A DNA stretch of 64,000 nucleotides, taken from positions 19,549 to 83,548 of the forward strand of contig JBEBSD010000021.1 of NCBI GenBank assembly GCA_040394475.1, in the 5' to 3' direction. Within the stretch, counting starts at the first letter, position 1. Every line of letters begins with the position of its first letter. The notes under the pieces are model-generated. The model saw only the letters and a program-made list of their open reading frames with translations. It was not told where the DNA came from and did not search any database. Made by a program: the position numbers and the translations under genes. Of this stretch, positions 1 through 6,866 are shown piece after piece. The DNA is from JBEBSD01 sp040394475. Lineage in GTDB: Bacteria > Bacteroidota > Bacteroidia > Cytophagales > Spirosomataceae.

Positions 1-488
1 ACGGCACGTATGATTACGTAGGCGATAGCCGGAAATGGTACCGGAAAGAGATTCGGATTATCCGTAATCCCGCGAATCCACGCTATGCAGACATTACCGC
101 GTTTCGGGATGCACAGGGTTTTCGGAGAGGGAATACGAAACTGCGGGTGAAGCCCATAGACGCTGCTATCTATCATTACGGCTGGGTGAAGAGTCCGTTC
201 CAGATGAAGACGAAGATCAAAAATGTAGCACGCTTCTGGAAAGACGACGAGGAGTGGCAAAAGGTACTGGAGAGCAGCGATCTGTTTGATTACAATGATT
301 TTGACTCGCTGACTCGTTTTACGGAATCTCATCCTGCTGTGATGACAGCGCGGATTGCAAGACTCAACTGGCAGGCGGCAATAGATTGCTCCCGTAAGAA
401 CTTTGATCTCAAAGACCGCTTTTTATACTGGGTTGAAAAAAAAACCGGGAGGCGCTTATTTGAATTCCGGAATTACAAGATTATATAA
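1..488 (+). CDS. Family 2 glycosyltransferase, 3' part (5' end outside window)
   Basis: The frame is open from the first bases (first full codon at 3) and stops at 488, so the start lies upstream of the window. The in-frame GTG at 147 is unlikely to be the true start because the codons before it continue the same protein. About 161 residues are visible. They carry motifs seen in the C-terminal half of Bacteroidota GT2 enzymes: YVGDSRKWYRKEIR, then DAQGFR, then IYHYGWVKSP, and an acidic/aromatic tail. Such enzymes move a sugar from a nucleotide donor to a lipid-linked or surface glycan at the cytoplasmic membrane. The catalytic GT-A half is not visible, so donor and acceptor are unknown. The GT-C protein that follows suits a surface-glycan context. 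Confidence 0.7.
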   Translation, partial: GTYDYVGDSRKWYRKEIRIIRNPANPRYADITAFRDAQGFRRGNTKLRVKPIDAAIYHYGWVKSPFQMKTKIKNVARFWKDDEEWQKVLESSDLFDYNDFDSLTRFTESHPAVMTARIARLNWQAAIDCSRKNFDLKDRFLYWVEKKTGRRLFEFRNYKII

Positions 489-498
489 CCCTCAACCG

Positions 499-524
499 CG
501 GAAATAAACGTTGCGCGATTTCCG
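499..524 (+). terminator. Weak hairpin after the glycosyltransferase
   Basis: Arms CGGAAAT (499-505) and ATTTCCG (518-524) form a 7-bp stem with a 12-base loop just after the stop codon at 488. There is no U-tract, so it may only be a transcript-end stabiliser. Low confidence. Confidence 0.3.
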
Positions 525-627
525 GCTCTCACGCATAGCTTCCCTATAGTTGCCCTGCATCAACGAATGCGTTAAACCATTAACCATTTCCCGGACACAC
601 TTTACATTTCCTTCTGAAGCACAACCG

Positions 628-2061
628 ATGGCTATTATGTCCCCTTCCAACATCCGGCTCTATTACGCCCTTTTGTTTTTTTTCATCGCGTTAACCTTAC
701 TGACCTATTTCAACCGGACCCCGACCGGCGATGATGCCTGGTTTGCCGAACAGTCTTACTGGCTGCTGGAAGACGGCCTTATCCGTTCCGAATTCTTTCG
801 TGGTCTGAACGGCTGGGAAAAGGAACTGCTGGTCAGCCACAAGCTTTTTCTCTGGCTGGGAGCGGTGCTCATGCACTTTTTCGGAACCGCGCTCCCGGTC
901 GTCCAGTTTACCGGATTACTCTTTTTTGTGGTACTGATCGCCGAGTTGGTCTGTTACGTCCGGCTTCGGGAAGGCGGGTATGGCTCCAGGCTGATGATCG
1001 CCCTGCTGATCCTGATTTTCGCCAACCGCGTGCTGGTGAAAATGAGTTTTCAGAACCGACCCGAAATGATGCTGGCAGCACTCGGCTTCGGCTCCTGGCT
1101 ACTCTTGTTTACCGGTCCCAGACATGCTGTGAAGACCATGACTGCGGGTGTCCTGGCCGGTCTTGCTTTCCTGGCGCATCTGAATGGTATTATCTTCCTG
1201 ATAGTGGGATTCCTGACACTAGGGTACCTGAAACGATACAAGGCACTCGCCTGTTTCACTGTTTTCGGATTGCTGACGGCCGCGGTGTACCTGATCGATA
1301 TCCTGGATGATCCGCAGGGATTAGCGACCTGGTATTACCAGTTTACCAATGACCCGGCTGCCCGTCACGGACTCAGCCTGAACAGCAAGCTCATCCAGCT
1401 GCTTACCTTTCCCCGTATGTTCCTGCATTCCCCGGAGCAGATGGCGTTGACGATCCTCTTTTTTTACGTTTTATGGAAGCAGCGAGAATTTATTCGCGAA
1501 CTCCCTGCCGGCCTCCGGATCTACCCCTTGCTCCTGGTGCTTACGTTCTGGCTGATCACCAAGGGCAACAGCGCCATGTACATGCTGTTTTTTATTCCTT
1601 TCATGCTGATCCTGCTTTACGAACTTTACCGGAGAGCTCCCTTTTTCAACCGGCCGCTGGCGGCAATTTTAGCGGGCTACTTTATAATAGGAACCTTTGG
1701 AATGGGGCAGCTTATCCATAAAAATATCGCCTTCGGGGGGTTGCCCGATGACTATGCAGGACTGCGAAAACACCTTTCTGCCGATAAAACCGGCCTGGTG
1801 CCACTGACCTTTTTTTTCAACGAATACGAAGAATACGACCGCCTGCTTACCCATGAGAACTACAAGCTGCATCATGACAAAGCAACCTATTCGGCCCACC
1901 AGATGAGCCAGTGGGCCGGCAATCATGGCGCTGATTTTATTCTCTACGATTATGAATTTCTAACCGAATCCTATTATCCAGAAGCCGGAACCAGGCAACT
2001 GCCCCCTTATCATCTGACTTTTTTCGACGGACGCTTTGCTATTTATAAACGAGATCCGTAA
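628..2061 (+). CDS. GT-C type membrane glycosyltransferase (family 39/ArnT-like)
   Basis: A polytopic protein of about 477 residues. The frame extends up to a TTG at 550, but the ATG at 628 (MAIMSPSN) directly precedes the first hydrophobic helix and is the better start. After helix 1 comes PTGDDAWFAEQSYW, the acidic-pair motif in the first periplasmic loop of GT-C enzymes (PMT/ArnT superfamily), followed by many hydrophobic helices to about residue 380 and a soluble C-terminal domain. The family takes sugar from a polyprenyl-phosphate donor on the outer face of the inner membrane and adds it to lipid A, protein or glycan. The acceptor here is unknown. The spacing from the preceding glycosyltransferase allows co-transcription but does not prove it. 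Confidence 0.65.
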   Translation: MAIMSPSNIRLYYALLFFFIALTLLTYFNRTPTGDDAWFAEQSYWLLEDGLIRSEFFRGLNGWEKELLVSHKLFLWLGAVLMHFFGTALPVVQFTGLLFFVVLIAELVCYVRLREGGYGSRLMIALLILIFANRVLVKMSFQNRPEMMLAALGFGSWLLLFTGPRHAVKTMTAGVLAGLAFLAHLNGIIFLIVGFLTLGYLKRYKALACFTVFGLLTAAVYLIDILDDPQGLATWYYQFTNDPAARHGLSLNSKLIQLLTFPRMFLHSPEQMALTILFFYVLWKQREFIRELPAGLRIYPLLLVLTFWLITKGNSAMYMLFFIPFMLILLYELYRRAPFFNRPLAAILAGYFIIGTFGMGQLIHKNIAFGGLPDDYAGLRKHLSADKTGLVPLTFFFNEYEEYDRLLTHENYKLHHDKATYSAHQMSQWAGNHGADFILYDYEFLTESYYPEAGTRQLPPYHLTFFDGRFAIYKRDP

Positions 2062-2135
2062 AAGACCCGGAAAGAGCGCGCCTCCTTGCTGCCAATACCA
2101 ACTGGGCGCCCCTGACTCTACGAGCCTACCCGGAA

Positions 2136-2236
2136 AGCCCCATTCGGGGCAGCATTTTGGTAGAAACGACATCCACCACCTGGTAAAAAGGCCTGTAGGG
2201 CCGACATTTTGATAGCCACCGGGGGCATTTTTGCAG
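2136..2236. repeat. Three imperfect intergenic hairpin repeats
   Basis: Three successive blocks each end in a similar motif: GCCCC-attc-GGGGC then AGCATTTTGGTAG; GGCC-tgta-GGGCC then GACATTTTGATAG; and GGGGGCATTTTTGCAG. Short GC hairpins followed by an ACATTTTGGTAG-like tail look like a dispersed intergenic repeat of Bacteroidota genomes, but I cannot count genome copies here. Confidence 0.45.
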
Positions 2237-2355
2237 GCTGTTTACAGCAAATTTTTAAACGCGTAAAAACCCATCGTTCGGACACACTACTCTCAAACAC
2301 AACGGCCCCTCCTGCTTTCGTCCGGTAGCACCTTCATTTTCAGTGAATTTTGCGA

Positions 2356-2363
2356 TACCTTTG
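2356..2363 (+). promoter_or_regulatory. -7 promoter element (TACCTTTG) for the GSCFA gene
   Basis: TACCTTTG fits the Bacteroidota sigma-A -7 consensus TAnnTTTG exactly and lies 43 bases before the ATG at 2407. No good -33 TTG is seen at the usual distance, so strength is uncertain. Confidence 0.5.
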
Positions 2364-2406
2364 CAGTCCATTCCGTACAATCCGGGCCGCATACCAGTAG
2401 TTAACA

Positions 2407-3408
2407 ATGAATAGTATTAAATTAAGCACCGAAGTCAGTGTCCCCGCCTCTCCCTGGAAAATCAATTACGATACACAGCTCATGACCCTCGGGTCCTGCT
2501 TTGCAACGCTGATCGGGGACCGTCTTTTTGAGAGCAAATTCCGGGTACTCCCCAATGAGCTCGGCACGCTTTTCAATCCCTGGTCGATTTCGAAATTATT
2601 ACAGTTTGCCATCCGGGAACAGTTTCCGCACCTGGGCCATTATTTGTCACTTGGCAAGCACCATCATGTCAGTTACGACTTTCATTCGTCGGTTTATTCG
2701 GACACTACCCTCGACGATTTTGACACCCAGCTGCGACTGCTCCTGCGCCGAACGCGCCAGCAACTACTCGACACAGACGTCCTTGTCCTGACATTCGGCA
2801 GCGCATTTGCCTACCGCTACCTCAAGACCGGGGAACTCATCGCCAACTGCCATAAAACCCCGGCCGGTGAATTTCAGAAAGAGCTGCTTTCCCTGGAAAC
2901 TCTCAGCCAGTCGATGGACGAGCTGCTGGCATTGCTCCTGCCGTTGAACCCTGACCTGAAAATCATTGTTACCGTCAGCCCGGTTCGCCATACCCGCGAT
3001 ACACTGCCCCTCAACCAGGTCAGTAAATCCCTGTTGCGCCTCCTGTGTCATTACCTGGAAACCACCTATCCCCAGGTTGCCTACTTCCCTTCCTATGAGA
3101 TCATGCTGGACGAGCTGCGGGATTACCGTTTTTACGAACCCGACCTGATCCACCCCGACTCGGTGGCCGTTGATCATATTTTCCGGACCTTTCTGAAGGC
3201 CTACCTGGACCAGGAAACCCATGAAACACTGAAAGAATGGCAACAAGCTGCCCAGGCGATTGCACACACCCCGAAGCACGGCTATTCGGAAGAATACCGT
3301 AAGCACCTGACACAGACGATCGAACGACTGCGGAAACTCAAGAACCGGCTGGCGGTCGAAACAGAAATTGAAAAGATTAGTCTGATTCTAAAAAACCAGT
3401 ATCCGTAA
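2407..3408 (+). CDS. GSCFA domain-containing protein
   Basis: A 333-residue protein starting at an ATG with a promoter just upstream. The family-naming motif GSCFA is at residues 29-33 (MTLGSCFATLIG). Further on are LVLTFGSAFAY, the VTVSPVRHTRDTL segment and a Y-F-P-S-Y-E-I-M-L-D-E-L-R-D-Y-R-F-Y block with an H-P-D-S segment near residue 255, as expected for the SGNH-hydrolase-like fold of this family (Pfam GSCFA). Its biochemical role is poorly known; proteins of this fold often act as esterases or acetyltransferases on glycans. There is no signal peptide. The neighbouring glycosyltransferases would suit a glycan-modifying job, but that is inference. Confidence 0.85.
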   Translation: MNSIKLSTEVSVPASPWKINYDTQLMTLGSCFATLIGDRLFESKFRVLPNELGTLFNPWSISKLLQFAIREQFPHLGHYLSLGKHHHVSYDFHSSVYSDTTLDDFDTQLRLLLRRTRQQLLDTDVLVLTFGSAFAYRYLKTGELIANCHKTPAGEFQKELLSLETLSQSMDELLALLLPLNPDLKIIVTVSPVRHTRDTLPLNQVSKSLLRLLCHYLETTYPQVAYFPSYEIMLDELRDYRFYEPDLIHPDSVAVDHIFRTFLKAYLDQETHETLKEWQQAAQAIAHTPKHGYSEEYRKHLTQTIERLRKLKNRLAVETEIEKISLILKNQYP

Positions 3409-3512
3409 ACTCTATCGGTCCTGTTGGTGTTGTTCCTACAGGCGGTATCCTGACTCCCCGACGAGCCGGCGGTATCCTTATCAGTACAGGTTTGCAAAGA
3501 TTAACCAATCAA

Positions 3513-4619
3513 ATGGGAGAATTCACAGTTAATAAAGAAAAAGTACTGGCCGCGCTCCGCACGGTCCAGGAGCCTGATCTGAAAAAAGATCTGGTGACAT
3601 TAGGAATGATTCAGGATATTGAAATAGGGGTCGGACAAGTACGCTTTACCGTGGTGCTCACCACACCGGCCTGTCCGCTGAAAGAGCGTATCCGCCGGGA
3701 ATGTACCGAAGCCATCCACCTGCACATTGCGCCGGACCTGGAGGTTATTATCAAACTCGAAGCAAATGTCACTACCTCGCGGTCGGGCGGCGCTTTAATT
3801 CCGGGTGTTAAAAATGTGATTGCTGTCGCCTCCGGAAAAGGAGGGGTCGGTAAATCGACCGTCACAGCGAACCTGGCCATGGCCCTTCACCGGTCCGGGG
3901 CGAAAGTGGGCATTATAGACGCCGACATTTCGGGTCCTTCCATTCCGGTGATGTTTGGCGTGGAAGACATGAAACCGACGATTACCCCTATCAACGGGAA
4001 AAACTACATCAATCCGATCCGGCAATACGGCATCAAGCTCATTTCGATCGGCTTTATGACGCCGGCCGACAGTGCCGTGGTCTGGCGGGGGCCTATGGCC
4101 AGCCAGGCGCTGAAACAATTTTTTGGCGACACCGACTGGGGCGAACTCGATTACCTGCTGATCGACCTTCCGCCCGGGACGAGCGATATTCATATCACGC
4201 TGGTACAAACCGTCCCGGTTACCGGTGCTGTCATCGTGACGACCCCTCAGAAAGTCGCCCTTGCGGATGCCACCAAAGGACTTGCCATGTTCCGGCAGCC
4301 GCAGATCAATGTCCCTGTGCTGGGTATCATCGAAAACATGGCCTATTTTACCCCTGAAGAATTGCCCGATAACCGGTACTATATTTTCGGACAAGGCGGG
4401 GGAAGGAACCTTGCAGAAAAATACGATGTTCCTTTTCTGGGAGAAATCCCGTTGGTACAGGGCATCCGGGAAGCAGGCGATAACGGTCGTCCGGCCGTAA
4501 TGGATGAAGAGACCGTAGCGGGCATTGCCTTTAAACAGACAGCCAAAGCGCTTGCCCAGCAGATTGCTATCCGGAATGCCTCCCAGGAAAAAACCCAGCC
4601 GGTGGTGATGAAAGTATGA
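3513..4619 (+). CDS. mrp: Mrp/ApbC-family P-loop Fe-S cluster carrier
   Basis: About 368 residues from the ATG at 3513; an in-frame TTG at 3492 adds only seven unlikely residues. Residues 1-85 form a MIP18/DUF59 domain (TTPACPLKERIRREC). A MinD/ParA-like ATPase follows with a deviant Walker A GKGGVGKS at 108-115, then DADISGPSIP and DLPPGTSDIH. Mrp proteins bind ATP and pass Fe-S clusters to apoproteins in the cytosol. The NifU-like gene 89 bases downstream supports that role. The CxxC bridge that many Mrp/NBP35 proteins carry near ENMxYF is missing here (ENMAYFTPEELPDNRYYIFG), so cluster binding must use other cysteines or another mode. Confidence 0.92.
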   Translation: MGEFTVNKEKVLAALRTVQEPDLKKDLVTLGMIQDIEIGVGQVRFTVVLTTPACPLKERIRRECTEAIHLHIAPDLEVIIKLEANVTTSRSGGALIPGVKNVIAVASGKGGVGKSTVTANLAMALHRSGAKVGIIDADISGPSIPVMFGVEDMKPTITPINGKNYINPIRQYGIKLISIGFMTPADSAVVWRGPMASQALKQFFGDTDWGELDYLLIDLPPGTSDIHITLVQTVPVTGAVIVTTPQKVALADATKGLAMFRQPQINVPVLGIIENMAYFTPEELPDNRYYIFGQGGGRNLAEKYDVPFLGEIPLVQGIREAGDNGRPAVMDEETVAGIAFKQTAKALAQQIAIRNASQEKTQPVVMKV

Positions 4620-4708
4620 TTATTTCGTATCTTGCATAGGTTCTGCCCTCCGTCCGACGGAGCCTGGGAATTGGGAAAGTTTGATAAAAGTATAAGCTAC
4701 CAGTAGAA

Positions 4709-4972
4709 ATGAGTGTCGAGAATAAAGAAGTGTTGATCCAACGAATTGAGGCTGCCCTGGAGTCAGTGCGGCCTTATCTCATCGCAGACGGCGGAAATGT
4801 AAAACTGCATGAACTGACCGATGAGCTGGTAGTCAGGCTCGAGCTGATGGGTTCCTGCCAGACCTGCCCGATGAGCGCCATGACCTTTAAAGCCGGTCTT
4901 GAAGAGTCCATTCGCCGTTCCGTACCGGAAGTTGTACGGGTTGAAGCCGTTTCGGAAACAGAGGTAGCTTAA
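4709..4972 (+). CDS. NifU C-terminal-domain Fe-S scaffold (Nfu-type)
   Basis: An 87-residue single-domain protein with the Nfu signature: RPYLIADGGNVKLHE near the start and GSCQTCPMS with C50 and C53. These two cysteines hold a 4Fe-4S cluster between two subunits for delivery to target proteins. It lacks the N-terminal IscU-like and A-type domains of longer NifU/NfuA proteins. It follows mrp in the same direction, and a strong terminator comes right after it, so mrp-nfu is probably one transcription unit for cluster trafficking. Confidence 0.92.
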   Translation: MSVENKEVLIQRIEAALESVRPYLIADGGNVKLHELTDELVVRLELMGSCQTCPMSAMTFKAGLEESIRRSVPEVVRVEAVSETEVA

Positions 4973-4988
4973 TGTTCTTTTTTTTCAT

Positions 4989-5034
4989 AAACCCTATCAG
5001 GTAATATGATTCGTACCTGTTAGGGTTTATTTTT
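4989..5034 (+). terminator. Rho-independent terminator after the mrp-nfu unit
   Basis: Arms of 15 bases, AAACCCTATCAGGTA (4989-5003) and TACCTGTTAGGGTTT (5014-5028), pair with one mismatch around a 10-base loop and are followed by ATTTTT. It may work in both directions. Confidence 0.8.
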
Positions 5035-5067
5035 GCTTTTATTTTTCGAAACCAAACCCCCTGTCAG

Positions 5068-6810
5068 GTGATACGCATTGGTATTTTTTTCGGAGGCCCG
5101 TCCCGTGAGCGGGAAATCTCCTTTGCCGGTGGAAAAACGGCTTTTGAACACCTTGACCAGACACTCTTTACGGCACTCCCCATTTTTGTCGACTCGTTCG
5201 GACGTTTTATCCGGCTGCGTCCGGAACATATGTACGCGACCAGCATCCGTGAATTCTACCCGTTCGAATCGTCGGCACCCGGGGCCTACAGTCTTTATGC
5301 CGAATCCTTCCCCGAACTGAAAAACCAGCCCGTACCGGCAGCGATCGGTGAGATCGTCGCACCCTGGCAGCTGCACGAGCTGATGGAGGTGGCCCTGCTG
5401 GCCATGCACGGTCCGGATTGCGAAGACGGAACTATACAGGGGTTACTCGAATGGTACCGGGTCCCCTATACAGGCCCCGGCATCATGGGCTCTTCGATCG
5501 GGATTGACAAAATCCTTCAGAATAAAATGATCGCCCTCCTGAACGGGCAGCAGAAGCCGACACAATCGATCTTGTTTTCCGACTGGGAACAAAAAGCAGC
5601 CCGATCCGCCACCTACCAGAAAATAAAAGCACAATTAGGGTTGCCGATCGTCGTGAAAGCTCCCCATCAGGGGTCTTCCATCGGCGTGGCTATTGTGAAG
5701 GAAGACGACTTTGCGGCCTTTGAGGCTGCTGTCGACCAATGTTTCTTTGTGCGCACCCTGGCTGCGGACGAATGGCAGCAAATGACTGCTCCCGATCGCC
5801 GTGACTGGCTGCAGCGCCTGGCGAACCTCGACGAAGGCATCGGCTTCCCGGTCTATCTGAACAATACCCCGGTGCACCACCCGGATGCTTTGGAAGCCAT
5901 GCTGGACAGCATTTTTACGAATGGGGAAACGGCGGTGATGCTGATCAGCAACCACGCAGAGAACGAAGTCTTGTTCGAAACCTTTATTGAGGGACAAGAA
6001 TTTTCCTGCGGATGTATCCAGCATAACAGCGACCCGATGGTGGCACTGCCGCCGACAGAAGTGATAAAAGCAGAGGAGGTTTTCGATTTCAATTCGAAAT
6101 ACCGGCCCGGCGCCACCCGGAAACAAACCCCGGTCCATACCACTGTCGCCAATAACCTGAACATACAGGAAGCTGTGCGCCAGGCCGCCGCCGGACTCGG
6201 AATGGGAGTCTGTACCCGGATCGACGGGTTTCTTACTTCAGAAGGCGCTATTTTACTGCACGATCCCAATACCATTCCGGGGATGTCGGCCACCTCCTTC
6301 ATTTTTAAGCAAATGGCGGAAATCGGGCTGAATGTTACCCAGGCACTGACCTATTTCATACGACAATCGGTATACGAACGTATGAAAACCGGTAAAAACA
6401 CCGTTGCCCTGCGGCAGCTCCTGGAGCAACTAGATGCCGGAATTACCACACGTACCGCGCGCCGCCTGCCCGCAAAGGCCGTTGTTATCGGTCCCACGGA
6501 GGAGGAATATGCAAAGGCACGAAAGTGGTACGGCCGGAAAAGCGCCGAGGGCGTCTGCCAACCCACTGTTTATCTAAAGACCCCGGGAGGGCAGTTTGCC
6601 CGGTTATCCCTACCGATGCTGTTTAAAGACCAGGTCGGGGACGTGCTGCACCTGCTGGAATCCGGCACACACCCCGTCGTTGACCAGACCAGGCAACAGG
6701 CACGCGACATCACCCTAAAATATGCAGGAGATGTCGATTTTGACGTCATTCACCTTACCAGCGACGACAGTTTTGCAGCAGATGCAGATACTGCCTTCCT
6801 GCACGGATAA
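5068..6810 (+). CDS. D-alanine-D-alanine ligase-like ATP-grasp protein, long form
   Basis: 580 residues from a GTG start; no ATG is better placed. The N-terminal region has the Ddl lobe (GIFFGGPSREREISFAGG) and LAMHGPDCEDGTIQGLLEWY, followed by the GSSIGIDK ATP-grasp entry and VVKAPHQGSSIGV. The metal-binding end reads DPNTIPGMS near residue 399, where Ddl enzymes usually have E-x-N-T-x-P-G. Typical Ddl proteins are about 300-370 residues. This one has an insertion around 225-290 and about 150 extra residues after the core. It probably joins D-Ala or related amino acids with ATP in the cytosol, but the altered E-to-D residue and extra domains make a different substrate possible. It looks like a paralogue rather than the housekeeping Ddl. 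Confidence 0.78.
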   Translation: MIRIGIFFGGPSREREISFAGGKTAFEHLDQTLFTALPIFVDSFGRFIRLRPEHMYATSIREFYPFESSAPGAYSLYAESFPELKNQPVPAAIGEIVAPWQLHELMEVALLAMHGPDCEDGTIQGLLEWYRVPYTGPGIMGSSIGIDKILQNKMIALLNGQQKPTQSILFSDWEQKAARSATYQKIKAQLGLPIVVKAPHQGSSIGVAIVKEDDFAAFEAAVDQCFFVRTLAADEWQQMTAPDRRDWLQRLANLDEGIGFPVYLNNTPVHHPDALEAMLDSIFTNGETAVMLISNHAENEVLFETFIEGQEFSCGCIQHNSDPMVALPPTEVIKAEEVFDFNSKYRPGATRKQTPVHTTVANNLNIQEAVRQAAAGLGMGVCTRIDGFLTSEGAILLHDPNTIPGMSATSFIFKQMAEIGLNVTQALTYFIRQSVYERMKTGKNTVALRQLLEQLDAGITTRTARRLPAKAVVIGPTEEEYAKARKWYGRKSAEGVCQPTVYLKTPGGQFARLSLPMLFKDQVGDVLHLLESGTHPVVDQTRQQARDITLKYAGDVDFDVIHLTSDDSFAADADTAFLHG

Positions 6811-6849
6811 GATCCGCTGCCCCGGTATACCGGCTCGGATCATTTTTTT
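6811..6849 (+). terminator. Rho-independent terminator after the Ddl-like gene
   Basis: GATCCG (6811-6816) pairs with CGGATC (6836-6841) and encloses the 12-base palindrome CCGGTATACCGG (6822-6833). A run of seven T follows. It begins directly after the stop codon. Confidence 0.8.
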
Positions 6850-6866
6850 AACCAATAGTTTCAAAT

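Larger units (their letters stand above)
2062..2406. other. Intergenic region with repeat hairpins and a promoter
   Basis: No credible gene is seen in these 345 bases. The left half holds three imperfect copies of a hairpin-plus-CATTTTG motif (annotated separately). The right end carries a TAnnTTTG promoter element for the GSCFA gene. Confidence 0.6.

Noticed and set aside
3795..4394. 199-residue antisense frame in mrp, and similar long antisense frames in ddl-like, pgm, maeB and GH63 genes
   Set aside because: They follow the codon pattern of the sense gene and carry no motifs.
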